From: an uncultured Porphyromonadaceae bacterium
Lineage (GTDB): Bacteria; Bacteroidota; Bacteroidia; Bacteroidales; Muribaculaceae
DNA length: 13,243 nt
NCBI GenBank assembly: GCA_905193485.1
Contig: CAJJOX010000038.1
Coordinates: forward strand, 1 to 13,243
Direction: 5' to 3'
This document shows, piece after piece, positions 1-7,323 of this stretch. Each line of letters starts with the position of its first letter. Position 1 is the stretch's first letter. The notes below the pieces were generated by a model. That model saw only the letters and a list, made by a program, of their open reading frames with translations, searched no databases and was not told the DNA's origin. The translations under genes were made by a program, and so were the position numbers.

Positions 1-38
1 TCGCGGACAAAAATGACAAAAAAACTATAAATGACCGA

Positions 39-1967
39 TTAATTAACATGCGTGAAACCATTTTTCTGAGGTTTAATTGTTAATTTTATTTTATTTCCAA
101 TAACAAATATAATGTCGACGGATTTTAGTTCCACTTTCATACCATTCTTTACAGGACTACCACTGCCTATAGTAAGCCTTACTCCATCGGGACATTGTAT
201 TGTCACGAATGTGCCGGTCTTAAATTGCAGGGTCGTTTCTTTTGAAATTTTGATGGTTTTAGAACTTATCTCGGTTCCCTCTTTATTAGTGTTCGTTATC
301 TTAACAGAAATTTCCTTTGATGTCTCGGCTTCAAGGGCAGTGGGTTGGGCGGACTCGGCCTTATCAGGGATATTATTTATTCTCTCAGTCCAAGCCTTTC
401 TTAGATCCTCGGGAAGCATTTCAATAAGACGATTGGCTTCGTTACGGGTATCCTTACTGATTTCCGACTGAGTGGCTATTTCACATAGCCTTTGATAATT
501 TTGTGCGAATTCTTTAATTTTTGTGGCATCGAGGCCTAAATCAGTTATGACACCCATATTCGACGTAGTGAACGTTAAGCATTGTTCGAGAATTTCAGAT
601 TTGTTGCTTGTTTCGAGAATGTTCATAATTTTGTTGTTAACAGCATTCCGGACATCTTGAATATGATTCTCTTTTTGATCAAGCGAATCAAGATACTCAA
701 TAGCTTCAGAATATTTGCCGGAATTTAATAAATCCTGAAAATGCGCTTCATCAAAGGCTGCTGTATCAATATTTGAGGCATCTAAGGTCTGTCCTTCCGC
801 GGGGGTAGTAGTATTGCTACATGATTTGGATACTAAAAAAATGCTTATTATAACAATCGCTAATAAAATGAATATAGTAATATACGCCGGTTTAATTTGT
901 CCTAACCGGCTGTGAATAGATTGTCTGGCACAATCATCACAGACATCGGCAATTTTTGTGAAATTAGAAAGTGGTTTTTTTGAATGGCATTTCTTACAGA
1001 TTCGAGATTGTGCCTTTTCCCGTTTCTGACAATCAATGCATACCTCAGAGTCTGGATCAAGAAAATATTCATTGGAAAGGAAACGATTACACGAAACGCA
1101 TCTTCTTTTTCTTTCTGTCGAGTGTGTGTTCTTGTCAATAAGGGCGGAAATATTGTTGCGTAGTTTGATATATTTTCCAGCTACATCATTTATGTTTTTA
1201 CGTTCTGACACGTCAGAAGCAGATTGCTCATAATTCCTAAGCGTTGAGATGATGTCTGAGCAATCAGCCTCTATTGAGGTTAAGAGCGGCAGTGTTTCAG
1301 CGGATGGGTTTACTGCAATGGTCAATATCTCTTGATTATACTCATTCAGTTTCGATTCAAGATCTGAAATATTAATCTCCTCGATTTCTTGCTCCGGAGC
1401 AAAATTGGGAGAGATGGCAATCCAGTGAAACCGCTTGAGATTGTCTATAATCTTAAGATTGGGCGTGTCTATATTACAACAGATTACCTTGCCTAAATTC
1501 TGTTTGGAAAAGGAATTGTCGTATGTCAGTAATTGAATGTCTGATGACTTGGTGAAAATATTGGGTAAGTTAGATTTTAGCCAATCGACTTCAACTGAAA
1601 CATCCGAAAATTTGTCAATTCTGTACTGAAGGATTCCGCCTTCATTGATGAAGAACAAATTTCCGCGAGAAAACAGTTTATCGAACAAATAGTCGAACCA
1701 CTCAAAAAGAATTTTTAAATCCGGAGTAAACTTATAGTCATCTAATACAATGGATATTCCAAAAAAAGCATTCGGCCGTCCCTCTTTCTCCATCAATCCA
1801 TAGCATAAATAACTATAAATTGTTGTGCCGTCTTCCTTACGGTTTACCATAAGGCGTTTGCCTCTGCGGGTAGAGATATAGAAACTCTTGAAATAATCAT
1901 TCCAAGAGGCTATGCCTTCAAAGAAGTTAAAGCCATGTGGTGAACCATAAATATATGTTGAGATCAT
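39..1967 (-). CDS. Unrecognised membrane protein with two zinc ribbons, last gene of a three-gene accessory operon
   Basis: The 642-residue product belongs to no family I can name. Residues 1-280 form a globular N-terminal domain that opens with TYIYGSPHGFNFFEG. Two consecutive four-cysteine zinc ribbons follow: C290-x2-C293 with C310-x2-C313, and C324-x2-C327 with C343-x2-C346. A basic stretch then leads into one hydrophobic helix at about 361-380. The remaining 260 residues start with an alpha-helical part (about 400-535) and end in a beta-rich part (about 550-635). By the positive-inside rule the N-terminal domain and ribbons are cytoplasmic and the tail is outside. The ATG lies 4 bp after the stop of the GTPase-like gene, so the two are probably co-transcribed and translationally linked. 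A sensor or effector that contacts the GTPase on the inside and a ligand outside is inference only. AT-rich composition suggests acquisition. Confidence 0.85.
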   Translation of the reverse strand: MISTYIYGSPHGFNFFEGIASWNDYFKSFYISTRRGKRLMVNRKEDGTTIYSYLCYGLMEKEGRPNAFFGISIVLDDYKFTPDLKILFEWFDYLFDKLFSRGNLFFINEGGILQYRIDKFSDVSVEVDWLKSNLPNIFTKSSDIQLLTYDNSFSKQNLGKVICCNIDTPNLKIIDNLKRFHWIAISPNFAPEQEIEEINISDLESKLNEYNQEILTIAVNPSAETLPLLTSIEADCSDIISTLRNYEQSASDVSERKNINDVAGKYIKLRNNISALIDKNTHSTERKRRCVSCNRFLSNEYFLDPDSEVCIDCQKREKAQSRICKKCHSKKPLSNFTKIADVCDDCARQSIHSRLGQIKPAYITIFILLAIVIISIFLVSKSCSNTTTPAEGQTLDASNIDTAAFDEAHFQDLLNSGKYSEAIEYLDSLDQKENHIQDVRNAVNNKIMNILETSNKSEILEQCLTFTTSNMGVITDLGLDATKIKEFAQNYQRLCEIATQSEISKDTRNEANRLIEMLPEDLRKAWTERINNIPDKAESAQPTALEAETSKEISVKITNTNKEGTEISSKTIKISKETTLQFKTGTFVTIQCPDGVRLTIGSGSPVKNGMKVELKSVDIIFVIGNKIKLTIKPQKNGFTHVN

Positions 1968-1971
1968 AATA

Positions 1972-2886
1972 TTATTTTATAACTTTCCACAGTTCGGCAC
2001 AATACCAATCGTCTTCAAGAGTCCATACTTCTCGGCCATTTGAAGTCGTATTGAAAATTCCGGATGAGAAGCATACAGCCTTGAAATTATATTGGCCGTA
2101 AAGCAGTTTAAGGAGGCCTCTGTTTTGGTATTTGTTGAAAATCCCAGGATATTGTTGACTTATGTTGGCGAAGAATGTTGATAGGATCGGCTTGCCGCTT
2201 CCGTTGTATTGGCTGCCACGGTGCTTGTCAGCTTTGTTAAATAGGAAAACAACTTTATCGTTGGGAGAAATAAGATTTTGCATACTACAGATTTTTTGCG
2301 CATACAGATTGCGCTCTCCTTGGGTTTCTCCCCATCCTTGTTCAACAAAGAAGACCCAAACTTTGCGATTGGATGCAGTTCGTATGGCATTGATATATGT
2401 CGGGAATGTCAGTGCTGAAGATCCGTCAAAGTAATGTTCTCCCGGAGCTTCAAGAATCTGGCAAAGTGGATGTCCCGATGGATCCAAGACCTTTACCAAC
2501 ATGAAACTTATAATGTCCGTACCACCGGGAGTATATTGGTCATAAACCATTTCCTTAAGATTGGCACACATTTTTGCATAATGCTTGTCGGTCTTTGGAC
2601 GAAACACTTCCTCGGGAATCACTTGATAGTCGTGGCCTTCGAGAAAACGGATCATTCGCATTAGTGCGAGCGTTTTACCTGATGCAGGTGATCCGAAGAA
2701 CACGACAATTGGTGTCTGATTATCGGGTATTGTAACTGTGATAGCGTTAACATCTCTTTGTTCTTCTTCGGTATAGGTGTCATTCATGACATCGAATGTT
2801 TTGTGCTGTCGTGTTTGTTCGCTCTGATTCCTGCTTTCCGAATTTTCATTATCTTGATCAACAAGACTGTCGAATTTATTAGCCAT
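1972..2886 (-). CDS. P-loop GTPase-like protein, middle gene of the accessory operon
   Basis: This 304-residue protein has a textbook Walker A motif after a hydrophobic beta strand (VVFFGSPASGKT, G65-K71-T72) and an NKAD motif at 217-220 after the strand KVVFLF. That order matches G1 and G4 of TRAFAC-type GTPases. The G3 region is unusual: the strand is followed by EAPG (146-149) rather than DxxG. Residues 1-50 are polar, rich in Gln, Asn and Glu, and probably disordered. No membrane helix is seen, so it is cytoplasmic. Its gene starts 21 bp after the membrane-protein gene and stops 4 bp before the zinc-ribbon gene, pointing to one transcript and a joint function. GTP-dependent switching of the membrane partners is inference; ATP use cannot be excluded by eye. 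It recalls GTPases placed at the centre of predicted prokaryotic conflict systems. Confidence 0.88.
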   Translation of the reverse strand: MANKFDSLVDQDNENSESRNQSEQTRQHKTFDVMNDTYTEEEQRDVNAITVTIPDNQTPIVVFFGSPASGKTLALMRMIRFLEGHDYQVIPEEVFRPKTDKHYAKMCANLKEMVYDQYTPGGTDIISFMLVKVLDPSGHPLCQILEAPGEHYFDGSSALTFPTYINAIRTASNRKVWVFFVEQGWGETQGERNLYAQKICSMQNLISPNDKVVFLFNKADKHRGSQYNGSGKPILSTFFANISQQYPGIFNKYQNRGLLKLLYGQYNFKAVCFSSGIFNTTSNGREVWTLEDDWYCAELWKVIK

Positions 2887-2907
2887 ATCTGTTAGATTGC
2901 GTTATTT

Positions 2908-3978
2908 TTACTTAAATGCTATATTGAAAAAGATGAAGCCCGAAATATCCACCAGAAGCGCTATTAAAACCCACCAAATGAACCCGTGTCCTTTATACTT
3001 GTCCGTAGTAAGATAATCTTTCCATACATCTGGAACACTGAGCATGGCTTTTGCTTCGGGCATTGCACCGTCACGAGTGTACAGATCCTTATCCGAGTCT
3101 TTGAAATTTATATATTGTGAGTTTGCTTTAATGTAAGCATAGCCATTATTTAGATCTTCGATAGCGGCTTGTATAATATCGTTATCAACACCTTTCATAT
3201 TGGTAATATCTTTTAACGCCAATTTGTTGTTGGCAATCAAAGATTCCAATTCTTTTGAACCCATGGTCGCTTTTATGTCTGAAATTTCTTTATCACATGA
3301 GGCACGATACAGTTTTAATTGTTCATATGCCTGCGCCTGATAATAGTTAATTGTCGTCAGCCATTGTGTACGAGTTTTACCAACATTTGTAACCCGCTGT
3401 ATTTTTGTTGGATTATTTACGTCTGTCGACAGAGTCCGGTCAAGTTCGACCAAAATAGTTTCAAAGCGATTGCCGATGCCAATCGCACTTGGGTTGTCAA
3501 TTTCAGCAATAAGACGGAGAATCAATGCATCAACTGCTTCATTCTTGCTCTTATATTTCTGGTTGATTTTTTTTATTTCAACATTGTTGTCTTTAAGTCC
3601 TTGAAGATACCCTTGTGTTCTGTTTAAATCTGTGGTAATGACATTCTTTATGGAAGCTCGATAAAGAAGAGTATGAGTATTGGTGGGAAGACTGACAAAA
3701 AGCCAAAAAACGATAAGACCCAGAAACGAAATCAGAAATGCGCCTGTTCTGCCAAACAATTTGCCATAATAATCAGATTGCTTGTCTAATGCCTTAAGTA
3801 TTTTGCTAAAACAAATAGAGGCGACAATGAAAAATATGACAGCAATCATCCAGGCTCCATAAATAGTGATGGATGGTTGCCAGATGTACAGGGATTCAGC
3901 GGTCCAAAAACAACTGAATCCGGCAAGTGCGATAAATGCGATTATCGCGATGATACGGAGGTAATTCAGCCTATTCAT
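2908..3978 (-). CDS. Four-helix membrane protein with large extracytoplasmic domain, first gene of the accessory operon
   Basis: I do not recognise the family. From the ATG at 3978 the protein has 356 residues. Hydrophobic helices lie at about 8-25, 39-61, 80-96 and 334-354. The basic loop between helices 2 and 3 (KALDKQSDYYGKLFGR) should be cytoplasmic, which puts the roughly 235-residue, helix-rich, charged domain between helices 3 and 4 outside and the short C-terminus inside. The reading frame stays open to 4005, where a TTG could add nine residues, but the ATG is preferred. It is the promoter-proximal gene; its start lies about 40 bp from the left 17-bp inverted repeat, so it is the first gene affected if that segment inverts. 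A membrane anchor or pore-like partner for the GTPase is a guess. Confidence 0.82.
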   Translation of the reverse strand: MNRLNYLRIIAIIAFIALAGFSCFWTAESLYIWQPSITIYGAWMIAVIFFIVASICFSKILKALDKQSDYYGKLFGRTGAFLISFLGLIVFWLFVSLPTNTHTLLYRASIKNVITTDLNRTQGYLQGLKDNNVEIKKINQKYKSKNEAVDALILRLIAEIDNPSAIGIGNRFETILVELDRTLSTDVNNPTKIQRVTNVGKTRTQWLTTINYYQAQAYEQLKLYRASCDKEISDIKATMGSKELESLIANNKLALKDITNMKGVDNDIIQAAIEDLNNGYAYIKANSQYINFKDSDKDLYTRDGAMPEAKAMLSVPDVWKDYLTTDKYKGHGFIWWVLIALLVDISGFIFFNIAFK

Positions 3979-4019
3979 AATATAATATAGGGGTTTTATG
4001 TTCAATTCTATTAGAGAGT

Positions 4020-4036
4020 ATCTCTAAGTGAGAGAT
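4020..4036 (+). repeat. Left inverted repeat of a putative invertible segment (recombinase core-like site)
   Basis: The 17-mer ATCTCTAAGTGAGAGAT has 6-bp complementary arms (ATCTCT / AGAGAT) around the asymmetric 5-bp spacer AAGTG. Its exact reverse complement occurs at 4193-4209. A further arm, TAGAGA at 4012-4017, pairs with TCTCTA at 4021-4026. Arms plus a short spacer is the usual architecture of a tyrosine-recombinase crossover site. The alternative is an operator for a dimeric repressor. Confidence 0.75.
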
Positions 4037-4192
4037 TTTGATAATAAAAAAACGCTTGCTAATCATGTATTTTACCGATGAAGCAAAAGGGTATTGCTAA
4101 ACAATGTCATTGTTAAGAAAAATTTTTTAATTTTTCTTTCAAATAATGCCTTCTATATCAAAAATAATTTGCAACTTTGCCATTGATTTAGT
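4037..4192. promoter_or_regulatory. 156-bp AT-rich segment between the inverted repeats, candidate invertible promoter
   Basis: No gene fits in this segment. It is very AT-rich, with A and T runs near 4117-4137. On the plus strand CAACTTTG at 4172-4179 resembles a Bacteroidetes -7 box and would fire away from the operon into the hairpin at 4232-4259. On the minus strand TATTTTTG (4166-4159) matches TAnnTTTG and would fire towards the operon. Neither has a convincing TTTG box at 19-21 bp, so I cannot say whether this orientation is on or off. After inversion the plus-strand element would sit at about 4050-4057, giving a short leader to the operon. Confidence 0.45.
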
Positions 4193-4209
4193 ATCTCTCA
4201 CTTAGAGAT
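4193..4209 (-). repeat. Right inverted repeat of a putative invertible segment
   Basis: ATCTCTCACTTAGAGAT is the perfect reverse complement of the copy at 4020-4036; its spacer, CACTT, is the complement of AAGTG. The outer flanks (AGT on the left, TT on the right) are shared in direct orientation, so the two sites also align as imperfect 22-bp direct repeats differing only at three spacer positions. Because tyrosine recombinases need matching spacers, inversion should be favoured over excision. Confidence 0.75.
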
Positions 4210-4231
4210 TTGGACGATTCCTAAACAAAGA

Positions 4232-4259
4232 TGCCTCAACCCTAACTGGTGTTGAGGCA
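4232..4259. terminator. Hairpin terminator between recombinase gene and inverted repeats
   Basis: A perfect 9-bp stem, TGCCTCAAC with GTTGAGGCA, closes a 10-nt loop. On the plus strand five T residues follow at 4266-4270; on the minus strand the sequence after the stem is also T-rich (ATCTTTGTTT). It lies 35 bp after the recombinase stop and could end recombinase transcripts, isolating the operon from them, and also stop plus-strand transcripts leaving the putative invertible segment. Confidence 0.65.
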
Positions 4260-4294
4260 ATAGTGTTTTTATAGGGCAAGGACGTTCTGATGGA

Positions 4295-5500
4295 TTATTT
4301 CAGGCTTTTGATAATTAGGGAATTCGCGCGGTCGACGACGGAGGTGTCGAGGCTGGCGAGATAGATTTGGGTGGTGGCTTCGCTGTCGTGTCCCATGCCT
4401 TCGGAGATAACGGATAGCGGTATGCCCTTCGCTTTGGCAGCAGAAGCCCAGCTGTGGCGTGCGACATAGAGTGTCAGTGGGATAGGAATGCCGACCATTT
4501 CGGCGATTCGTTTGAGATTATGGTTGATGTTGTAGCCGGTGTTGCGGTATGCGCATCGCTCGTTTGTACCGGGATTGCGGATTATGGGCAGCAGATAGGC
4601 AGATGCATTCTCGGGGTATTTATCGAGAATCATCTGCATTTCCTTTGTCCATGCTATTACGAGTTGTTGGCCGGTTTTGCGCCGACGGTAGGTGACGTAG
4701 CCGTTTTTGAGATCTGTCTTTCTCAGAAAAGCCATGTCGATGAAACTCATCCCCCTGAGATAGAAGCTCATCAGAAACATATCGCGGGCATAATCAAGTG
4801 TCGGTGTCAGCGACAGATCCAATGCTTTGATTTTCTTGATGACTCCCAGTGGCAGAGCGCGTTTTATCGTTTTGTCAATTCCCGTATAGACATGACGGAA
4901 CGGATTGCGGTTTTCGATGATGTCATCCTCGACAGCACGGTTGTATACTGCACGGAGTATGCGCGTATAGAATGATATGGTGTTCAGTGCAACACCTCTT
5001 TTCTTGTGCCACACCTCATAATCCTCCATTGTTTCCGATGTTATGCAGTCGAGCATTATATCCTCACCGTTGCGGAACTTCTTGAAGCTGTTGAGAGTGG
5101 ATCTATAGGTTTCCGAAGTGCGGGGCTTCCCGTTCTGTTTTAGTTTGGCTATGATACTTTCCATGAAGTTGAACAGGGTGTATTCATGTGCATAGCGGTT
5201 GAACTCGTCGATTACGTCATCGGCCGAATGGTTCAGACCGTTGGCACCCAGCTTCCGGCCAATCTTTGTTAATCGCTCTATGTCCCAGCGGATGCGCTCG
5301 CGGATGGAGAGAATGAACGATTTCCGTTCGACACTGTGGGCGGCCGTTACCATTGAGCGGCCTTCATCCCATTCATAGGGATAGATTTTGTAATCGGTCG
5401 TAAGTTGTCGAGTCTTCCTTTCGTGGATGATCTGATAATAGATCGTGCCCTCGTGATCTGCCACAGACGAGGGACGGAACTTTACTTTTATCGAAGCCAT
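4295..5500 (-). CDS. Tyrosine recombinase (Bacteroidetes integrase/invertase type)
   Basis: This 401-residue site-specific recombinase has an N-terminal arm-binding domain (about 2-92, MASIKVKFRPSS...), a SAM-like core-binding domain (about 107-200) and a C-terminal catalytic domain (about 215-395). Catalytic residues visible from the ATG at 5500 are R249 (YLRGM), K275 (RRKTG), R348 in YVARHSWA, H371 (GMGHD) and nucleophile Y380 (TQIYLAS). The first residue of the usual HxxR motif is Tyr (345), a variant I recall as common in Bacteroidetes integrases. The frame stays open upstream to a GTG at 5644, but that would put the start inside the terminator hairpin, and the family normally begins near MASIKVK. 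It sits next to two inverted crossover-like sites, so inversion of the 4020-4209 segment is its likely job; a remnant integrative-element integrase is the alternative. Confidence 0.93.
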   Translation of the reverse strand: MASIKVKFRPSSVADHEGTIYYQIIHERKTRQLTTDYKIYPYEWDEGRSMVTAAHSVERKSFILSIRERIRWDIERLTKIGRKLGANGLNHSADDVIDEFNRYAHEYTLFNFMESIIAKLKQNGKPRTSETYRSTLNSFKKFRNGEDIMLDCITSETMEDYEVWHKKRGVALNTISFYTRILRAVYNRAVEDDIIENRNPFRHVYTGIDKTIKRALPLGVIKKIKALDLSLTPTLDYARDMFLMSFYLRGMSFIDMAFLRKTDLKNGYVTYRRRKTGQQLVIAWTKEMQMILDKYPENASAYLLPIIRNPGTNERCAYRNTGYNINHNLKRIAEMVGIPIPLTLYVARHSWASAAKAKGIPLSVISEGMGHDSEATTQIYLASLDTSVVDRANSLIIKSLK

Positions 5501-5630
5501 ATAATTTGATTGATTTTCTGGTTGCATCATGCCAATATAGTCGTTATGTGATGGATATTCATTACGCTGCGTTGATATTGTGATGTGTCTGAGGCTTCCT
5601 GTGAGGGTGGTGCGTAGGTATGGCATAAAG

Positions 5631-5667
5631 CAGGAGCCAAACACCTGTGGCCGGTGTTTGGCTCCTG
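5631..5667 (-). terminator. Strong hairpin terminator downstream of gpmI
   Basis: A perfect 15-bp inverted repeat (CAGGAGCCAAACACC with GGTGTTTGGCTCCTG) closes the 7-nt loop TGTGGCC. It begins about 39 bp after the gpmI stop in the direction of transcription. The sequence after the stem on the minus strand (CTTTATG) has only a poor T tract, so termination efficiency is uncertain, but the stem is the strongest in the window. It separates gpmI from the recombinase. Confidence 0.75.
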
Positions 5668-5705
5668 TCTGTTTCTGAAATGATTTGTAAGGCGGTCGGC
5701 AGCCG

Positions 5706-7220
5706 TTAGCCGATGAGTGAGTGGCCGGTCATTTCTTTCGGCTGGGGCAGACCCATGATCGAGAGAATGGTGGGTGCCACATCGGCGAGTTTGCCGTTTT
5801 CAACGTGGGCGTCCTTCCGGTTGGTGACGTAGATGCAGGGCACCGGGTTGAGGGAGTGAGCCGTGTTGGGGGTGCCGTCGGCGTTGATGGCATTGTCGGC
5901 GTTGCCGTGGTCGGCAATGATGATTGTTTCGTAGTCGGCGGCTTTAGCGGCTTCGACGGTGTCGCGCACGCACCGGTCGACTGCTTTTACCGCTTTTTCG
6001 ATGGCTTCATAGACTCCGGTATGGCCTACCATGTCGCCGTTGGCATAGTTGACTACGATGAAATCGTATTTCTCAGACTTGATCGCTTCGACGAGCTTAT
6101 CGCATACTTCAAACGCGCTCATTTCGGGCTTGAGATCGTAGGTGGCGACTTTGGGTGATGCCACGAGGATGCGTTCTTCACCTTCGTAAGGAGCCTCACG
6201 GCCGCCGTTGAAGAAGAATGTGACATGAGCGTATTTTTCCGTTTCAGCAATGTGGAGCTGTTTCTTGTCGAGCGAAGAAAGATACTGTCCGAGAGTATTG
6301 TCGACGTTTTCTTTGTCAAATATGATGTGAACGCCGGTGAATGAAGCGTCGTATGGCGTCATGCAGTAGTATTGCAGGCCGGGGATGGTGGTCATGCCCG
6401 CTTCCGGAATGTCGTGTTGCGTAAGCGCGACGGTAAGCTCTTTGGCGCGGTCGTTGCGGTAGTTGAAGAAGATCACGGCATCATCTTCTTTGATCGTGCC
6501 GTCGATGGTCGCGTTGTTGATGGGCTTGATGAATTCGTCGGTGACGTCATTGTCGTAGGACTGCTGTACGGCCTGAACCATGTCTGTGGCCTGTTCGCCT
6601 TCGCCTTTGACGAGAAGATCATAGGCCACTTTTACGCGTTCCCACCGTTTGTCGCGGTCCATAGCGTAGTAGCGGCCGATAATGGAAGCGATCTGGCCTG
6701 CCGATTTTGAGCAGTGTTCCTGTAGCTCGCGGATAAAACCGATGCCTGAATGAGGGTCGGTGTCACGGCCGTCCATGAAGCAGTGGATGTAGACCTTCTC
6801 AAGACCATAGTGCTTGGCTATGTCGCAAAGAGCAAAAAGATGGTCGAGCGAAGAGTGTACGCCGCCATTGGAGGTAAGCCCCATGAAATGGATGGCCTTA
6901 CCGCTGTTTTTGGCATATGTGAAAGCGCTTTTGATCTCCGGGTTTTCAAGGATGGAACCATCGGCACATGCCTTGTTGATTTTCACGAGATCCTGATAGA
7001 CCACACGTCCGGCACCGATGTTGAGGTGTCCCACCTCGGAGTTGCCCATCTGTCCGTCGGGCAGACCAACGTTTTCACCGGATGCCTGAAGCTGGGAGTG
7101 TGGATATGTTGCAAGAAGTTGATCCCAATAGGGTGTGGGCGTGGAGAATATGACGTCGCCTTTGGAGTGGTTGCCAATTCCCCATCCGTCGAGAATCATC
7201 AGAAGAGCTTTTTTGGCCAT
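5706..7220 (-). CDS. gpmI: 2,3-bisphosphoglycerate-independent phosphoglycerate mutase
   Basis: The enzyme interconverts 3- and 2-phosphoglycerate in glycolysis and gluconeogenesis, in the cytoplasm, using two metal ions (usually Mn) and a phosphoserine intermediate. The 504-residue length fits the family (about 510). Visible motifs are LMILDGWG with metal ligand D11, the catalytic serine S61 in [25 protein letters not shown], the [10 protein letters not shown] region, [12 protein letters not shown] and IIADHGNAD near the C-terminus, the last two typical of the alkaline-phosphatase superfamily. The ATG at 7220 is chosen because [14 protein letters not shown] is the normal N-terminus; the longer frame to 7268 starts at TTG on top of the predicted transcription start. 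It is monocistronic, with a promoter at 7274-7281 and a terminator at 5631-5667. Confidence 0.97.
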   Translation of the reverse strand: MAKKALLMILDGWGIGNHSKGDVIFSTPTPYWDQLLATYPHSQLQASGENVGLPDGQMGNSEVGHLNIGAGRVVYQDLVKINKACADGSILENPEIKSAFTYAKNSGKAIHFMGLTSNGGVHSSLDHLFALCDIAKHYGLEKVYIHCFMDGRDTDPHSGIGFIRELQEHCSKSAGQIASIIGRYYAMDRDKRWERVKVAYDLLVKGEGEQATDMVQAVQQSYDNDVTDEFIKPINNATIDGTIKEDDAVIFFNYRNDRAKELTVALTQHDIPEAGMTTIPGLQYYCMTPYDASFTGVHIIFDKENVDNTLGQYLSSLDKKQLHIAETEKYAHVTFFFNGGREAPYEGEERILVASPKVATYDLKPEMSAFEVCDKLVEAIKSEKYDFIVVNYANGDMVGHTGVYEAIEKAVKAVDRCVRDTVEAAKAADYETIIIADHGNADNAINADGTPNTAHSLNPVPCIYVTNRKDAHVENGKLADVAPTILSIMGLPQPKEMTGHSLIG

Positions 7221-7273
7221 GATGCGAGTTGTGTTTTTAAGTTTGTCGTTTGGGTTAATTTTATTCAATGGTG

Positions 7274-7281
7274 CAAAGTTA
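7274..7281 (-). promoter_or_regulatory. Promoter -7 element for gpmI
   Basis: Read on the minus strand the sequence is TAACTTTG, an exact match to the Bacteroidetes -7 consensus TAnnTTTG, 53 bp before the gpmI ATG. No clear TTTG -33 box is present at the expected 19-21 bp. Confidence 0.6.
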
Positions 7282-7295
7282 ATGATTTTTTTGCT

Positions 7296-7303
7296 TATCT
7301 TTG
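7296..7303 (+). promoter_or_regulatory. Promoter -7 element for the outer-membrane barrel gene
   Basis: TATCTTTG matches TAnnTTTG exactly, 20 bp before the ATG at 7324, implying a leader of about 12-14 nt. It lies back to back with the gpmI element, so their upstream sequences overlap. No good -33 box is seen. Confidence 0.6.
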
Positions 7304-7323
7304 CCGAAAATACTCTGTAAGTT

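Noticed and set aside
4012..4036. Left repeat region read as a simple terminator or RNA hairpin
   Set aside because: The arms are only 6 bp with no T tract after them in the operon direction, and an exact inverted copy at 4193-4209 is better explained by a recombination site or an operator.
4454..4975. 173-codon plus-strand frame inside the recombinase gene
   Set aside because: Antisense to the catalytic domain of the recombinase, with no recognisable protein features.
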